Notes under the pieces: model-generated
Seen by the model: only the letters and a program-made list of their open reading frames with translations
Database searches by the model: none
Told to the model about the DNA's origin: nothing
Program-made: the position numbers and the translations under genes
From: CAZAPG01 sp964486935
Lineage (GTDB): Bacteria > Chloroflexota > Anaerolineae > 4572-78 > J111
Length of the DNA: 64,000 bases
Direction of reading: 5' to 3'
NCBI GenBank assembly: GCA_964486935.1
Contig: CAZAPG010000029.1
Span: forward strand, 20,876-84,875
Shown here: positions 7,437 through 15,702 of the stretch, piece after piece
Numbering within the stretch: the first letter of the stretch is position 1
Layout: every line of letters begins with the position of its first letter

Positions 7437-9755
7437 TTGAAATTGGCCGAGATACTCCAGCCCGGAGACTCTCGATTTTTATGGGCCTTTGCGGCCCTGT
7501 TTACTATTTTGGGCCTGGGGTACAGCGTTGTCACCCCAATTTTTGAAAACTCCGACGAAACCCTGCACTACCCGTATGTTAAACATCTGGCCGACGGGCA
7601 AGGGCTGCCGCCGGCAATTCTCAACCAGTTGTGGGGGCAAGAGGGCACCCAGCCGCCGCTCTATTACGCTATTGTGGCTGCCGCCACGTTTTGGATTAAT
7701 GCCGACAACCTGCCCGAGCTTTTGCAACGCAACCCCCACTGGCTTTACACCGAGGTACGCGCCCTCATCAACGATAACCAAAATCTGGTGCTGCACGGCC
7801 CAATGGATGCCTTTCCTTACCGCCGGGCGGCGCTGGCTGTTCACATTGGCCGCTGGTGGAGCCTTTTTTTTGGGCTGGCGACGGTCGGCTGCACTTTTTT
7901 AATTGCCCGCTACTTTTTCCCCCGCCACCTGCCGCTAACGCTCACCGCTACCGCCCTGGCCGCCCTGACGCCCCAGTTCATTCGCGTTTCGGCCACCGTC
8001 AGCAACGATAGCCTCTCGGCGGCGCTGGCCTCGCTCACGGTGCTGCTGGCGCTCAAATTCACCACGCCCCGTCAGTGGCCGCACCCCGCCAAAAAGCCGG
8101 CCCCTATCAACCCACCATTCGCAATTCATTACTTCCCTCCCCTAATCCTTGGCCTGCTCTGCGGGCTGGCCCTGCTAACCAAACTCAGCAGCCTGACAAC
8201 TTTTTTTCTGGCCGCTTTTCTCATTTTCTGGCGACTCTTCTTCACCGGAGAAACCCACCACCAGCCGCTAAAAAAAACGGCCCGCTGGATTCTTATGATC
8301 GCCGCAATCATGGCGCTGCTCAGTGGCTGGTGGTTTGCGCGTAACCGGCTGCTCTACGGCGAATGGCTGGCAATTGACACCCATCTAAGCCTGGCCGGCG
8401 GCCACAGCCCCATCTCCCTGGCTGCCGTGTGGGAGCTGCGCCCGGAAATTGAACGCGCCTACTGGGCCACCTTTGGCTGGGGGCAGATTCGCCCGCCGGA
8501 GTGGGTGTTTGGCCTGCTGCGCGGCTTTGTGCGGGTCGGCCTTATCGGCCTGGTTCTGGCCGCGCTGGTCAAACTGGCGCAAGGCGACCGGCGCCGCCCG
8601 CTGCCGCTCAACACCGATGCCATCAATTTTGAGCAAGTTATTTTCCTGCTGTTTTGGGCCGGGCTGAACCTGGCGCTCTACTTTCGCTGGGCCATGGCCG
8701 TGGGGTCTGTCTCGCACACCCGGCTTATCTTTCCGGCTATCACGGCTATCTCCATTTTGCTGGCGCTGGGCTGGCACGCCCTGATTCCCCGGCGCTGGCA
8801 GCTCTGGTTTAGCGGGCTGGTTGCAGCCGGCCTGCTGGCGCTAAACATTTACAGCCTGGGCTGGCTCATCTATCCGGCCTTTACGCCCGGCACACACCTG
8901 CCCCCGCCTTCCGTCCAAACCGGCCTCACTTTTGTTGAAAGCTTGCGCCTGAGCGCCGGCGACGTGTACCCCGGCCTCGCCCCCCCCGCGCAACCGGCTC
9001 AACGGCCCGCCGCCTCGCCGGGCGATATTGTGACCATCCGCGCCTGGTGGCAGGCGCTGGCCTCACTAACCAAAAACTATAGTGTCTCGGCGGTGCTGCT
9101 GGCCCCCGATGGCCGCGTGCTGGCTGCCCGTCAAACCTACCCCGGCCTGGGGCTGCGCCCCACCCGCTACCTTAACCCCGACGACACCTTTGTGGATGTC
9201 TACCCGCTCACACTGGAAGCCAACGTATCGGAGCCGGTTGTCGCCCGCGCTGTCGTCAGTTTGTTTGAAGTTGACTCGAACACGCGGGCCGGTTTGCCCG
9301 CGCTCGATGGGCAGGGCCGGCAAGTCACGCCGGTAGTGGGTCAAATTAAAATTACGCCTCAACAGTGGCCGCAGTATCAGCCCGACCATCCGGCCAGCGT
9401 CAACTTTGCCAACGCCATCAGGCTTGTTGGTTATAATTTGGCCGACACCCAGAAGCTCACCCTGTATTGGGAGTCGCTGGCGGTTGTTAATGAGGATTAT
9501 AACCTTTTCATCCATTTGCTCGACGCCGGTGGGAATATTATCGCTCAAGCCGACGCGCCGCCCACCGGCAATGCCTACCCCACCGGCTGGTGGTCGCCCG
9601 GCGAAATCATTACCGGCCCCCACCCCCTGCCCGACGCGCCCGGCGCAGTCCGGTTGCGGCTGGGGCTATACAGCCTGGCTTCCGGCGAACGGCTGCCCAT
9701 TGCCGGGTCGAACCTGCCGGCGCAGGACAACGGCGTGGAAATTCCTCTGCCGTAA
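7437..9755 (+). CDS. GT-C-type membrane glycosyltransferase with C-terminal beta-sandwich domain
   Basis: A 772-residue protein. Residues 1-480 carry roughly ten transmembrane helices with the acidic first-loop motif ENSDETLHYPYVKHL expected of PMT/ArnT-like (GT39/GT83, DUF2142-like) enzymes that use polyprenyl-phosphate sugars. Residues about 490-772 form a soluble, beta-rich extracytoplasmic region that resembles the tail of the GT-C protein at 15703. The start is TTG with TGGAG about 7 bases upstream. A low-complexity Pro-rich stretch around residues 215-232 sits in a loop between helices. It probably transfers a sugar to an envelope acceptor outside the membrane; donor and acceptor cannot be read from sequence. 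Confidence 0.72.
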   Translation: MKLAEILQPGDSRFLWAFAALFTILGLGYSVVTPIFENSDETLHYPYVKHLADGQGLPPAILNQLWGQEGTQPPLYYAIVAAATFWINADNLPELLQRNPHWLYTEVRALINDNQNLVLHGPMDAFPYRRAALAVHIGRWWSLFFGLATVGCTFLIARYFFPRHLPLTLTATALAALTPQFIRVSATVSNDSLSAALASLTVLLALKFTTPRQWPHPAKKPAPINPPFAIHYFPPLILGLLCGLALLTKLSSLTTFFLAAFLIFWRLFFTGETHHQPLKKTARWILMIAAIMALLSGWWFARNRLLYGEWLAIDTHLSLAGGHSPISLAAVWELRPEIERAYWATFGWGQIRPPEWVFGLLRGFVRVGLIGLVLAALVKLAQGDRRRPLPLNTDAINFEQVIFLLFWAGLNLALYFRWAMAVGSVSHTRLIFPAITAISILLALGWHALIPRRWQLWFSGLVAAGLLALNIYSLGWLIYPAFTPGTHLPPPSVQTGLTFVESLRLSAGDVYPGLAPPAQPAQRPAASPGDIVTIRAWWQALASLTKNYSVSAVLLAPDGRVLAARQTYPGLGLRPTRYLNPDDTFVDVYPLTLEANVSEPVVARAVVSLFEVDSNTRAGLPALDGQGRQVTPVVGQIKITPQQWPQYQPDHPASVNFANAIRLVGYNLADTQKLTLYWESLAVVNEDYNLFIHLLDAGGNIIAQADAPPTGNAYPTGWWSPGEIITGPHPLPDAPGAVRLRLGLYSLASGERLPIAGSNLPAQDNGVEIPLP

Positions 9756-9767
9756 TAATTACTCGAC

Positions 9768-9864
9768 ACACCGAGTTACGCGGAGGAGGCGCAGAGATTC
9801 GCGGAAAAAAGAAATTTATAAAAACCTCCGCGCATCTCTGTGCTTTCTCTGTGACCCTCCGTGT
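9768..9864. repeat. Imperfect long inverted repeat (intergenic)
   Basis: The left end (ACACCGAG...GGCGCAGAGATTCGCGGA) and the reverse complement of the right end (ACACGGAGGGTCACAGAG...GCACAGAGATGCGCGG) align over about 40 bp around an A/T-rich centre near 9805-9835. It resembles a short non-coding dispersed element. No convincing target duplication flanks it. Confidence 0.55.
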
Positions 9865-9933
9865 TCCAGTCGTTGGCCTGAGTAGTGACCTGCCTGCTTG
9901 AATAAAAAACCAACACAAATTGGCGAATCCGTG

Positions 9934-9975
9934 TATAATAGAGTTTATAGAGTTTTGTGAGTTTGTAGAGTTTGG
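9934..9975 (+). promoter_or_regulatory. -10 box followed by short tandem repeats
   Basis: A perfect TATAAT (9934-9939) leads into about four imperfect copies of a 9-base unit close to TAGAGTTT(T/G) that end at the start of the pseudo-receiver gene. The leader made from this promoter would consist almost entirely of these repeats. No obvious -35 box is present. Confidence 0.4.
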
Positions 9976-9977
9976 TC

Positions 9978-10427
9978 ATGTCATCACCAAACACCCGGTC
10001 CTCCACTTCGGACCCCAACAAGTTTACGCAACAGGGGGCAGATATCAACACCCCGCCTAAAATCCTGTGTATCGAAGGGCGCTCCTCGCTCCGCGAAGTG
10101 CTGGCTCAATTACTGGCTTTGGGCAGCAACTATCAGCTAGATGTTGCCAGCAACGGCCTGGAAGGCGTGCAAAAAGCTCGCGCCTGGCAGCCCGACCTCA
10201 TCATTACCGGGCTGCGATTGCCGGTAATGGATGGTTTTGAAACCATCAAAATCATCCGCAGCCACCCCATTATTGGACACACCCCCATCATTGTTATTTC
10301 GGCCTGGTCCGACGCCCACTCAAAAGCTAAAGCCCTGGCCGCCGGCGCCAATGAGCATTTAACCCCGCCGGTTGATATCGACCGGCTGCTCCGCCGCGTT
10401 AACTGGTACCTCAACCGGTTTGAATAA
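9978..10427 (+). CDS. Stand-alone degenerate receiver protein
   Basis: A 149-residue protein with a flexible N-terminus of about 27 residues and one CheY-like receiver domain. The fold signatures are clear (ILCIEGRSSLREVLAQLL, PDLIITGLRLPVMDG, IIVISAW), but the phospho-acceptor Asp is Gly78, the conserved acidic pair is reduced to Glu-Gly, and the Lys of the LTKP motif is Pro130. It therefore cannot be phosphorylated in the usual way and is probably a protein-interaction module. The ATG at 9978 is preferred over an in-frame TTG two codons earlier. It is preceded by a TATAAT box and followed by a mobile element; no kinase is adjacent. Confidence 0.8.
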   Translation: MSSPNTRSSTSDPNKFTQQGADINTPPKILCIEGRSSLREVLAQLLALGSNYQLDVASNGLEGVQKARAWQPDLIITGLRLPVMDGFETIKIIRSHPIIGHTPIIVISAWSDAHSKAKALAAGANEHLTPPVDIDRLLRRVNWYLNRFE

Positions 10428-10489
10428 AACATTCCCGCTAATTGGACAAAAATTCAATTGATGGCTAAGGTAAGGCGCACTTTGCCATT

Positions 10490-10575
10490 GGGTGCATCCA
10501 GAATTTTTGGAAAGCACGGGGGGGATTGGGGGGATACCCCACACCCCCCGTCCTCCTAAAATGTCGGACACACCC
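10490..10575 (-). mobile_element. MITE-like element, copy 1 (86 bp)
   Basis: The B-end GGGTGCATCC lies at the left, the A-end (reverse complement GGGTGTGTCCGACATTTTAG) at the right, with a G/C-rich hairpin core between. Perfect 9-bp direct repeats TTTGCCATT flank it (10481-10489 and 10576-10584). It belongs to the same family as the copies at 15558, 36187 and 51521. Confidence 0.78.
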
Positions 10576-10611
10576 TTTGCCATTGGCAAAACCAGGGTGA
10601 ACCTACCGCAA

Positions 10612-12519
10612 ATGTCGAGACGAAAAATTCCGATTTGGGCGCTGGCAATCGTTGCGCTCTCGCTGGCGCTAAATTTGCACGCCCTGGCCGCCGACAGCTT
10701 TTGGGGCGATGAAATTTTGACCGCTTCGTTTGCCAATCGCTCCCCGGCTGACGTAATTCAGTGGACCGCCGGCGATATTCACCCGCCGCTCTACTATCTG
10801 CTGGCCGGAGCTTTTGCCCGCTTTTTCATTTGGCCGGGGGCCGACCCCTTCCCCTCAGCCACTTCGGATTGGCTGTGGCGCTTTCCCTCGGCGGCGGCGG
10901 GCGTGTTGGCCGTGGCCGTTACCTACCGGCTGGCGTTGGAAGGTTGCAGGTTGCAGGTTGCAGGTTGCAAGTTTCAAAACTCCAAACTCCAAACCCCACT
11001 TTTCGCTGCGCTGCTGCTCTGCATGTCGCCCGTAGCCATTGAATATGGCCAGGAAGCCCGGATGCACGCTTTGTTTATGCTCTGGGTCGCGCTCTCTACC
11101 TGGTTGCTGCTCCGGGCGCTGCGCCGTCCCCGCCGCCGGATTGGCTGGCTGGCGTTTGCTCTGGCTACCACGGCGAGCATCTACACCATGTACTTTGGCT
11201 TTTTAATTCTGGCCGCCCAGTTTGTATTGGTAATTGGTTATTGGTTATTAGTAATTAAACGTCCCCCTCCCCCTTCCCTCCTCGCCCACCCTCTCCCCGG
11301 TTTCGGCGCTGCCACGCTGCTGGCTTTTCTATTGTACATTCCCTGGTGGCCGGTTTTGCTCGATATTCTGCGCCGGCGGGCCGCAGTCGGGGCCATTGAA
11401 GGCGGCGTGGGCCGGCCCGTGGAGTTCATTCACGGTGTGGTTAACGCGCTGGGGCCGCTTCCCGGTTTAGTTGCCTGGTTATTTTTGCTGCTGTTTTTCG
11501 TTGGACTGATATTTTTGACTCGCCAATTTTGGCCGCTGGCCGCATTTGGCGCAGCCTGGCTGGCCCTGCCCATTGCCCTGCCGCTGCTGCTGGGCGACCC
11601 CCGCGCCCTGCAATTTAGATATGCATTTGTGCTGCCGCTCTATCTAACCGTTGTGGCTTATGCTCTGGTTTATTTGGGACAACTCGCCCAGCGGCGTTTT
11701 GCTACGGCTACGCCGGCCAGCGTGTCGGCCTATATTATGTGGGTGCTGGCGACGCTCTCTTTTATCGGCGCGCTGAATATCTACCATCAGGTTAAACCCG
11801 ACTGGCGGCAGGCGGCGGCTTACCTGAACCAACACGCCGCCCCCGCCGATATTGTGCTTTTTGGCCCGCTGTGGGATGAGGGGCGCTTTATTGGCTACTA
11901 CTACCGTGGGCAGGCCGAACTTTTGACTCCGGCGGCATTGGTGACTAATATTGAGGGCCGCGCAGCCGGGCTGCGGGCCGGGGGCGGGCGCATTTGGGCT
12001 GTCAACCGCTTTGCGCCGCAAGAAACGCCCATCTCAAAAAATGTAACTTTTAGCGGCGTGGTCATCTCTCAGCCGCAAATAGCCGTGTACGAGCCGGCCC
12101 TGCTCACCGAAGCGGCGATTAGCCTGGCAGCGCAAGCCGTAGAGGCGGCCCAACCCTGGGCCATTCGGGCCGAAGCCGAGGGCGTTCTCAACCCCGACCC
12201 GCGCACAGCGCGAGCGGCGGCGTTACGCGCCCTGGGCGACACCCTGCTGGCCGCCGGGCGTCCGGCAGAGGCGGTAGAGGCTTACCAGACTGCCGTTGAT
12301 ATTTTCCCCGGCTGGGTGAATGGTTTTATTGCCCTGGCCGAAGCGCACGAAGCAACCGGCAATTTACCCGCCGCCGTTGAAGCTTACCGGCAGGCGGTGG
12401 CCTTTAACCTGAAGTGGCAAGGGGCCGAGGCTAAAAAGGCCGACACCCTGATTGAAAACGAAAACTGGTCAGCCGCCCTTGAAACCTACCGCCGCATTAT
12501 TGGCAACCGACGCCCATAA
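10612..12519 (+). CDS. GT-C-type membrane glycosyltransferase with C-terminal TPR region
   Basis: About 635 residues. The first extracytoplasmic loop has FWGDEILTASF and GDIHPPLYYLL, hallmarks of GT39/GT83-like enzymes, and YGQEARMHALFMLW matches the conserved S-Q-E-x-R motif. About ten transmembrane helices end near residue 400; the last 110 residues hold TPR-like repeats (EAYQTAVDIFPGWVNGF, EAYRQAVAFNLKW). The reading frame is open back to 10492, but that extension is encoded by the MITE and its target duplication, so the ATG at 10612 (MSRRKIPIWAL) is preferred. Two loops contain repeat-derived peptides (GCRLQVAGCKFQNSKLQ; VIGYWLLVIKRPPPPS). It is first in an operon with the next two genes, 3 bp apart. 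Confidence 0.75.
   Translation: MSRRKIPIWALAIVALSLALNLHALAADSFWGDEILTASFANRSPADVIQWTAGDIHPPLYYLLAGAFARFFIWPGADPFPSATSDWLWRFPSAAAGVLAVAVTYRLALEGCRLQVAGCKFQNSKLQTPLFAALLLCMSPVAIEYGQEARMHALFMLWVALSTWLLLRALRRPRRRIGWLAFALATTASIYTMYFGFLILAAQFVLVIGYWLLVIKRPPPPSLLAHPLPGFGAATLLAFLLYIPWWPVLLDILRRRAAVGAIEGGVGRPVEFIHGVVNALGPLPGLVAWLFLLLFFVGLIFLTRQFWPLAAFGAAWLALPIALPLLLGDPRALQFRYAFVLPLYLTVVAYALVYLGQLAQRRFATATPASVSAYIMWVLATLSFIGALNIYHQVKPDWRQAAAYLNQHAAPADIVLFGPLWDEGRFIGYYYRGQAELLTPAALVTNIEGRAAGLRAGGGRIWAVNRFAPQETPISKNVTFSGVVISQPQIAVYEPALLTEAAISLAAQAVEAAQPWAIRAEAEGVLNPDPRTARAAALRALGDTLLAAGRPAEAVEAYQTAVDIFPGWVNGFIALAEAHEATGNLPAAVEAYRQAVAFNLKWQGAEAKKADTLIENENWSAALETYRRIIGNRRP
10942..10969 (+). repeat. Four tandem 7-bp repeats inside a coding region
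   Basis: Four exact copies of GGTTGCA followed by a TTCAAAACTCCAAACTCC tract. They encode a Cys/Gln-rich peptide in a loop of the glycosyltransferase that has no counterpart in the paralogue at 15703. Confidence 0.8.
11226..11260 (+). repeat. TTGGTAATTGG-type low-complexity tract inside a coding region
   Basis: The A/T-rich tract GGTAATTGGTTATTGG... contrasts with the GC-rich gene around it and resembles the intergenic tract at 35141-35188. It encodes VIGYWLLVIK in the loop after the YTMYFGF helix. Confidence 0.55.
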
Positions 12520-12522
12520 TTT

Positions 12523-13479
12523 ATGAACCGAAAGCAACTGCTCAACCTTGCAAAAATTGCCGTTAGCCTGGGTTTGCTGATTTTTATTTTTAACAGCATT
12601 GACCTGCAACTGTTTTGGGCCGCCGTTAGCCAGGCCAATGCGTGGTGGTTGCTGCTGGCCCTGTTTATGATGATGCTGGGAGTCGTCATCCGGGCCTTTC
12701 GCTGGCAAATTTTACTACAGGCCATTGGCGTGCGCGTTCCCATTGGCGAGCTGACTGCTATCTATTTTATCGGGTTTTTGTTTAACAATATGCTACCCAG
12801 CGGGCTGGGCGGCGATGCCATCCGCATGATCGAACTGAACCGCCATAGTCAGCGCGGCTCCGATGCCGTAACCAGCGTGGTGGTAGACCGCTTTTTGGGG
12901 CTGTCGGCGCTGCAACTGATTGCGCTCATCGCCCTGATTTTTGATTGGGGCGCGGTTCCGGCAGTGGTGGCCTATTTTACCGTAGCTGTTTTTGTGGCCG
13001 GACTGGTACTTGGTTTTTTGTTGATTAATCGACGACTTTACCTGACTCTTCAGCAGCGGGTGGGCCTGTTTCAGCGGGTCACTAAAATAAAGATAATCGG
13101 CGGACTGTTTGAGTCCTTTCAGCGATATCCGCTGCCGGCCCTGGGCAAATCGTACCTGATATCGCTGCTGTTCAACGTATCGCTAATTGCCATGAACGTG
13201 TTCATTGGGCTGGCGCTGGGCGCTCAGGCTACTTTGGCTCAATTTGCCGTGTTTGTGCCGATTACCTCGCTGGTGCTGGTCATCCCCATCAGTTTTGCCG
13301 GGCTGGGCGTCCGAGAGGAAGCCTACCGCCAGCTTTTTGGACAGGTCGGCGTGCCCGACGAGATTGCCGTGGCGATGTCGCTGCTGGTGTACGCTTTTGG
13401 CAACATCTGCACCGGCATTATCGGCGGCGTTATTTATTTGCTGCGCGGCGCGCGCAGCGTGGTTTCCGAGAAAGGCTGA
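12523..13479 (+). CDS. Flippase-like membrane protein (LPG_synthase_TM/UPF0104 family)
   Basis: A 318-residue integral membrane protein with about eight helices. It shows the family motifs RAFRWQILLQAIG, GFLFNNMLPSGLGGDAIRM and DRFLGL, which occur in the membrane part of lysyl-phosphatidylglycerol synthases and in stand-alone YbhN/AglD-like proteins. No soluble aminoacyl-transferase domain is attached, so it is more likely involved in lipid-linked sugar handling than in aminoacylation. It lies 3 bp after the GT-C gene and 6 bp before a polyprenyl-phosphate glycosyltransferase; all three are likely co-transcribed in envelope glycan assembly. Confidence 0.82.
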   Translation: MNRKQLLNLAKIAVSLGLLIFIFNSIDLQLFWAAVSQANAWWLLLALFMMMLGVVIRAFRWQILLQAIGVRVPIGELTAIYFIGFLFNNMLPSGLGGDAIRMIELNRHSQRGSDAVTSVVVDRFLGLSALQLIALIALIFDWGAVPAVVAYFTVAVFVAGLVLGFLLINRRLYLTLQQRVGLFQRVTKIKIIGGLFESFQRYPLPALGKSYLISLLFNVSLIAMNVFIGLALGAQATLAQFAVFVPITSLVLVIPISFAGLGVREEAYRQLFGQVGVPDEIAVAMSLLVYAFGNICTGIIGGVIYLLRGARSVVSEKG

Positions 13480-13485
13480 ATATTT

Positions 13486-14499
13486 ATGTCAATTGTCAAA
13501 GCGCACGAAGTGGCAACAAGTCAACAACTGGCAATTGAACCCAATGCCCCTGACCTGAGCGTGGTTTTGCCCATTTACAACGAGGCGGAAAGTATTCCCC
13601 ATTTGCTCGACGAATTGCTGCCGGTGCTGGAAGGAACCGGCTACACTTTTGAAATTATCTGCGTTGACGACGGCAGCCAGGACAGCAGTTTTGAGGCTCT
13701 AAAAAAGTTGCGCAGCCAGGATGAACGGGTGCGGGTGGTGCAGTTTCGGCGTAATTTTGGGCAGACTGCCGCCTTTGCCGCCGGGTTTGATAAAGCCTGC
13801 GGCGAGATTGTCATTACAATGGACGCCGACCTGCAAAACGACCCCGCCGACATCCCCAAACTGCTGGCTAAAATTGAAGAGGGGTTTGATGTGGTCAGCG
13901 GCTGGCGCGTGGAACGGTGGCAAGAAGGGCTAACATCGTTGATTACGCGCAAAATTCCGTCGGCCACGGCCAACTGGCTCATTTCGACCAGCACCGGCGT
14001 GTACCTGCACGATTATGGCTGCGCCCTGAAAGCCTATCGCCGCGAGGTGATTAAAAGCATCAACCTCTACGGCGATTTGCACCGCTTTATCCCCGCCATT
14101 GCCAGCTACTTTGGCGTTACCGTGGCCGAGGTGCCGGTCAGTTATCGTTCGCGGCGCTTTGGCAAAAGCAAGTACGGTATGGGGCGCATCATCCGGGTTT
14201 TGCTCGACCTGCTGACCGTGCGCTTTTTGCTCAGTTATTCGACTCGCCCCATTCAAATTTTTGGGTTAATGGGTATTCTCTCGCTGGGGTTGGGGATTGT
14301 AATTGGTATTTACCTTTCTTTTATGAAGTTGACTTACGGCACGGCCCTGGCCGACAGGCCCATGCTGCTGCTGGCTATTTTACTGGTGATGATTGGGGTG
14401 CAATTTATTACTATGGGCCTGCTCGGAGAACTCATTGTCCGCACCTACCACGAGAGCCAGAGCAAGCCCATTTATACCATCCGTCAAGAGTTGGGGTAG
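13486..14499 (+). CDS. Polyprenyl-phosphate sugar transferase, GT2 (DPM1/ArnC-like)
   Basis: A 337-residue protein with an N-terminal GT2 catalytic domain (LSVVLPIYNEAESIP, CVDDGSQD, QFRRNFGQTAA) and the metal-binding DxD in TMDADLQNDP. The acceptor-side motif YRSRRFGKSKYG is present, followed by two transmembrane helices at the C-terminus (about 240-265 and 275-310). It should attach a sugar from a nucleotide donor to undecaprenyl or dolichyl phosphate on the cytoplasmic face, giving the donor used by the GT-C enzymes around it. It is the last gene of the 10612-14499 operon, ending 24 bp before a convergent gene. Confidence 0.87.
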   Translation: MSIVKAHEVATSQQLAIEPNAPDLSVVLPIYNEAESIPHLLDELLPVLEGTGYTFEIICVDDGSQDSSFEALKKLRSQDERVRVVQFRRNFGQTAAFAAGFDKACGEIVITMDADLQNDPADIPKLLAKIEEGFDVVSGWRVERWQEGLTSLITRKIPSATANWLISTSTGVYLHDYGCALKAYRREVIKSINLYGDLHRFIPAIASYFGVTVAEVPVSYRSRRFGKSKYGMGRIIRVLLDLLTVRFLLSYSTRPIQIFGLMGILSLGLGIVIGIYLSFMKLTYGTALADRPMLLLAILLVMIGVQFITMGLLGELIVRTYHESQSKPIYTIRQELG

Positions 14500-14523
14500 A
14501 CTCAGGGGCCAGTCGTCATCTGC

Positions 14524-15477
14524 CTACTGCTGCACGCCCAACAACTCCACCTCAAAAATGAGCGTGGCGTTGGGCGGAATTACCCCGCCGGCCCCGCGCT
14601 CGCCGTAAGCCAGTTCTGCCGGAATGACCAGTTGCCGCCTGCCGCCCACCTTCATCGAGGCTACGCCCTCGTCCCAACCGGGGATGACCTGGCCCACCCC
14701 CACAATAAACTCAAAGGGGCTGCCGCGCAGCAGCGAGCTATCAAACATGGTGCCATCCTCCAGCCAGCCGGTGTAATGAACGCTTACCTGCTGGCCGCTC
14801 TGCGGCGAGTCGCCGCCGCCCTCCTCCAGGTCGTAATATTGCAGGCCGCTGTCGGTAGTGGTCAGGTCGGCCTCGGCCACTTCCACGGGCGCTTCTGGCG
14901 GCCCCGGCTGAATGCCCAGCAACTCCACCTCAAAAATGAGCGTGGCGTTGGGCGGAATCACCCCACCGGCCCCGCGCTCGCCATAGGCCAGCTCCGGCGG
15001 AATCACCAGCCGCGCTTTGTCGCCCACAGTGAGCAAGCCGATGCCCTCATCCCAACCGGGAATCACCTGGCCCATCCCCAGCGGAAAGACAATCGGTTCG
15101 TTCCGGTCATACGAACTGTCAAATTTGGTGCCATCGGCCAGCGTGCCGGTGTAATGAACCTGCACCAGGTCGCCGGGTTGGGGCTTTTCGCCATCGCCCG
15201 TTTCCAATATCTGGTAGCGCAGGCCGGTTGCGGTAGTGGTCAAATCTTCCTCATCCGGTATTATCACCTCAGCCTGGGTCTCTTCGGTAGCAGCCGCTTC
15301 TGCTGCGGGAGCCTGGGTGGGGATGGTATCGGCCGGCTCCTGGGTTGCCTCCGGCTGAGGTTGGGCTTCTGCGACCTGTTCCGGTGGCGGGGTAGCCTCT
15401 GGCGTGGCCGCGGCTCCACCGCAGGCCGGCAAAATTGTTAATATCAATACTGCCAAAAAATATTTTAGTTTCAACAC
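14524..15477 (-). CDS. Lipoprotein with two tandem FKBP-type prolyl isomerase domains
   Basis: A 317-residue protein. The N-terminal signal peptide ends in a lipobox (LPAC, Cys19), followed by a Pro/Glu/Ala-rich linker to about residue 85 and two FKBP domains (about 87-197 and 205-317). Both carry VHYTG, FDSS, VIPGWDEG and LAYGERGAGGVIPPN, so both active sites look intact. The second domain ends the protein exactly. It likely assists folding of exported proteins on the outer face of the membrane. The start is GTG (15477) or the adjacent TTG, both downstream of AGGAG. A promoter is visible upstream. Confidence 0.9.
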   Translation of the reverse strand: MLKLKYFLAVLILTILPACGGAAATPEATPPPEQVAEAQPQPEATQEPADTIPTQAPAAEAAATEETQAEVIIPDEEDLTTTATGLRYQILETGDGEKPQPGDLVQVHYTGTLADGTKFDSSYDRNEPIVFPLGMGQVIPGWDEGIGLLTVGDKARLVIPPELAYGERGAGGVIPPNATLIFEVELLGIQPGPPEAPVEVAEADLTTTDSGLQYYDLEEGGGDSPQSGQQVSVHYTGWLEDGTMFDSSLLRGSPFEFIVGVGQVIPGWDEGVASMKVGGRRQLVIPAELAYGERGAGGVIPPNATLIFEVELLGVQQ

Positions 15478-15517
15478 TATCTCCTGTAGTTATTTACTTG
15501 TGTCAAAAGACCATGAC

Positions 15518-15545
15518 ATCATAGCTAAAACCGGTCAATTATCAA
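15518..15545 (-). promoter_or_regulatory. Promoter of the FKBP lipoprotein gene
   Basis: On the minus strand TTGATA (15545-15540) and TATGAT (15523-15518) are 16 bp apart, each matching 5 of 6 consensus bases. The predicted start near 15511 gives a leader of about 34 bases that contains the AGGAG. Confidence 0.55.
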
Positions 15546-15557
15546 AACTTCATGTCA

Positions 15558-15654
15558 GGGGTGCGTCCAGAATTTTAGAAAATCTGGACGCCTTCGGCTG
15601 GGGGAACTCCCCCCACGCTTCCGGTCTGTCCTAAAATCTTGGGCAGACTCTCCC
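15558..15654 (-). mobile_element. MITE-like element, copy 2 (about 97 bp)
   Basis: The left part is the B-end hairpin (GGGTGCGTCCAG...CTGGACGCC), then a CTTCGGC/G-rich core, then the A-end hairpin (GTCTGTCC...GGGCAGAC). The right terminus carries about four extra bases, and no target duplication is evident, so this may be an older copy. It lies between two divergent genes and upstream of both promoters. Confidence 0.7.
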
Positions 15655-15665
15655 GCCAGAGCATT

Positions 15666-15694
15666 TTGCCTGTTGAGATAAGCTCATCTACAAT
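15666..15694 (+). promoter_or_regulatory. Promoter of the second GT-C gene, predicted leaderless
   Basis: TTGCCT (15666-15671) and TACAAT (15689-15694) are 17 bp apart, and only eight bases separate the -10 box from the ATG at 15703. The gene lacks a Shine-Dalgarno, so the mRNA probably begins at or next to the start codon. Confidence 0.5.
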
Positions 15695-15702
15695 CCTCGG
15701 CT

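Noticed and set aside
10942..10969. Four short tandem repeats as a CRISPR-like array
   Set aside because: The units are 7 bp with no spacers and lie inside an open reading frame; no cas genes are in the window.
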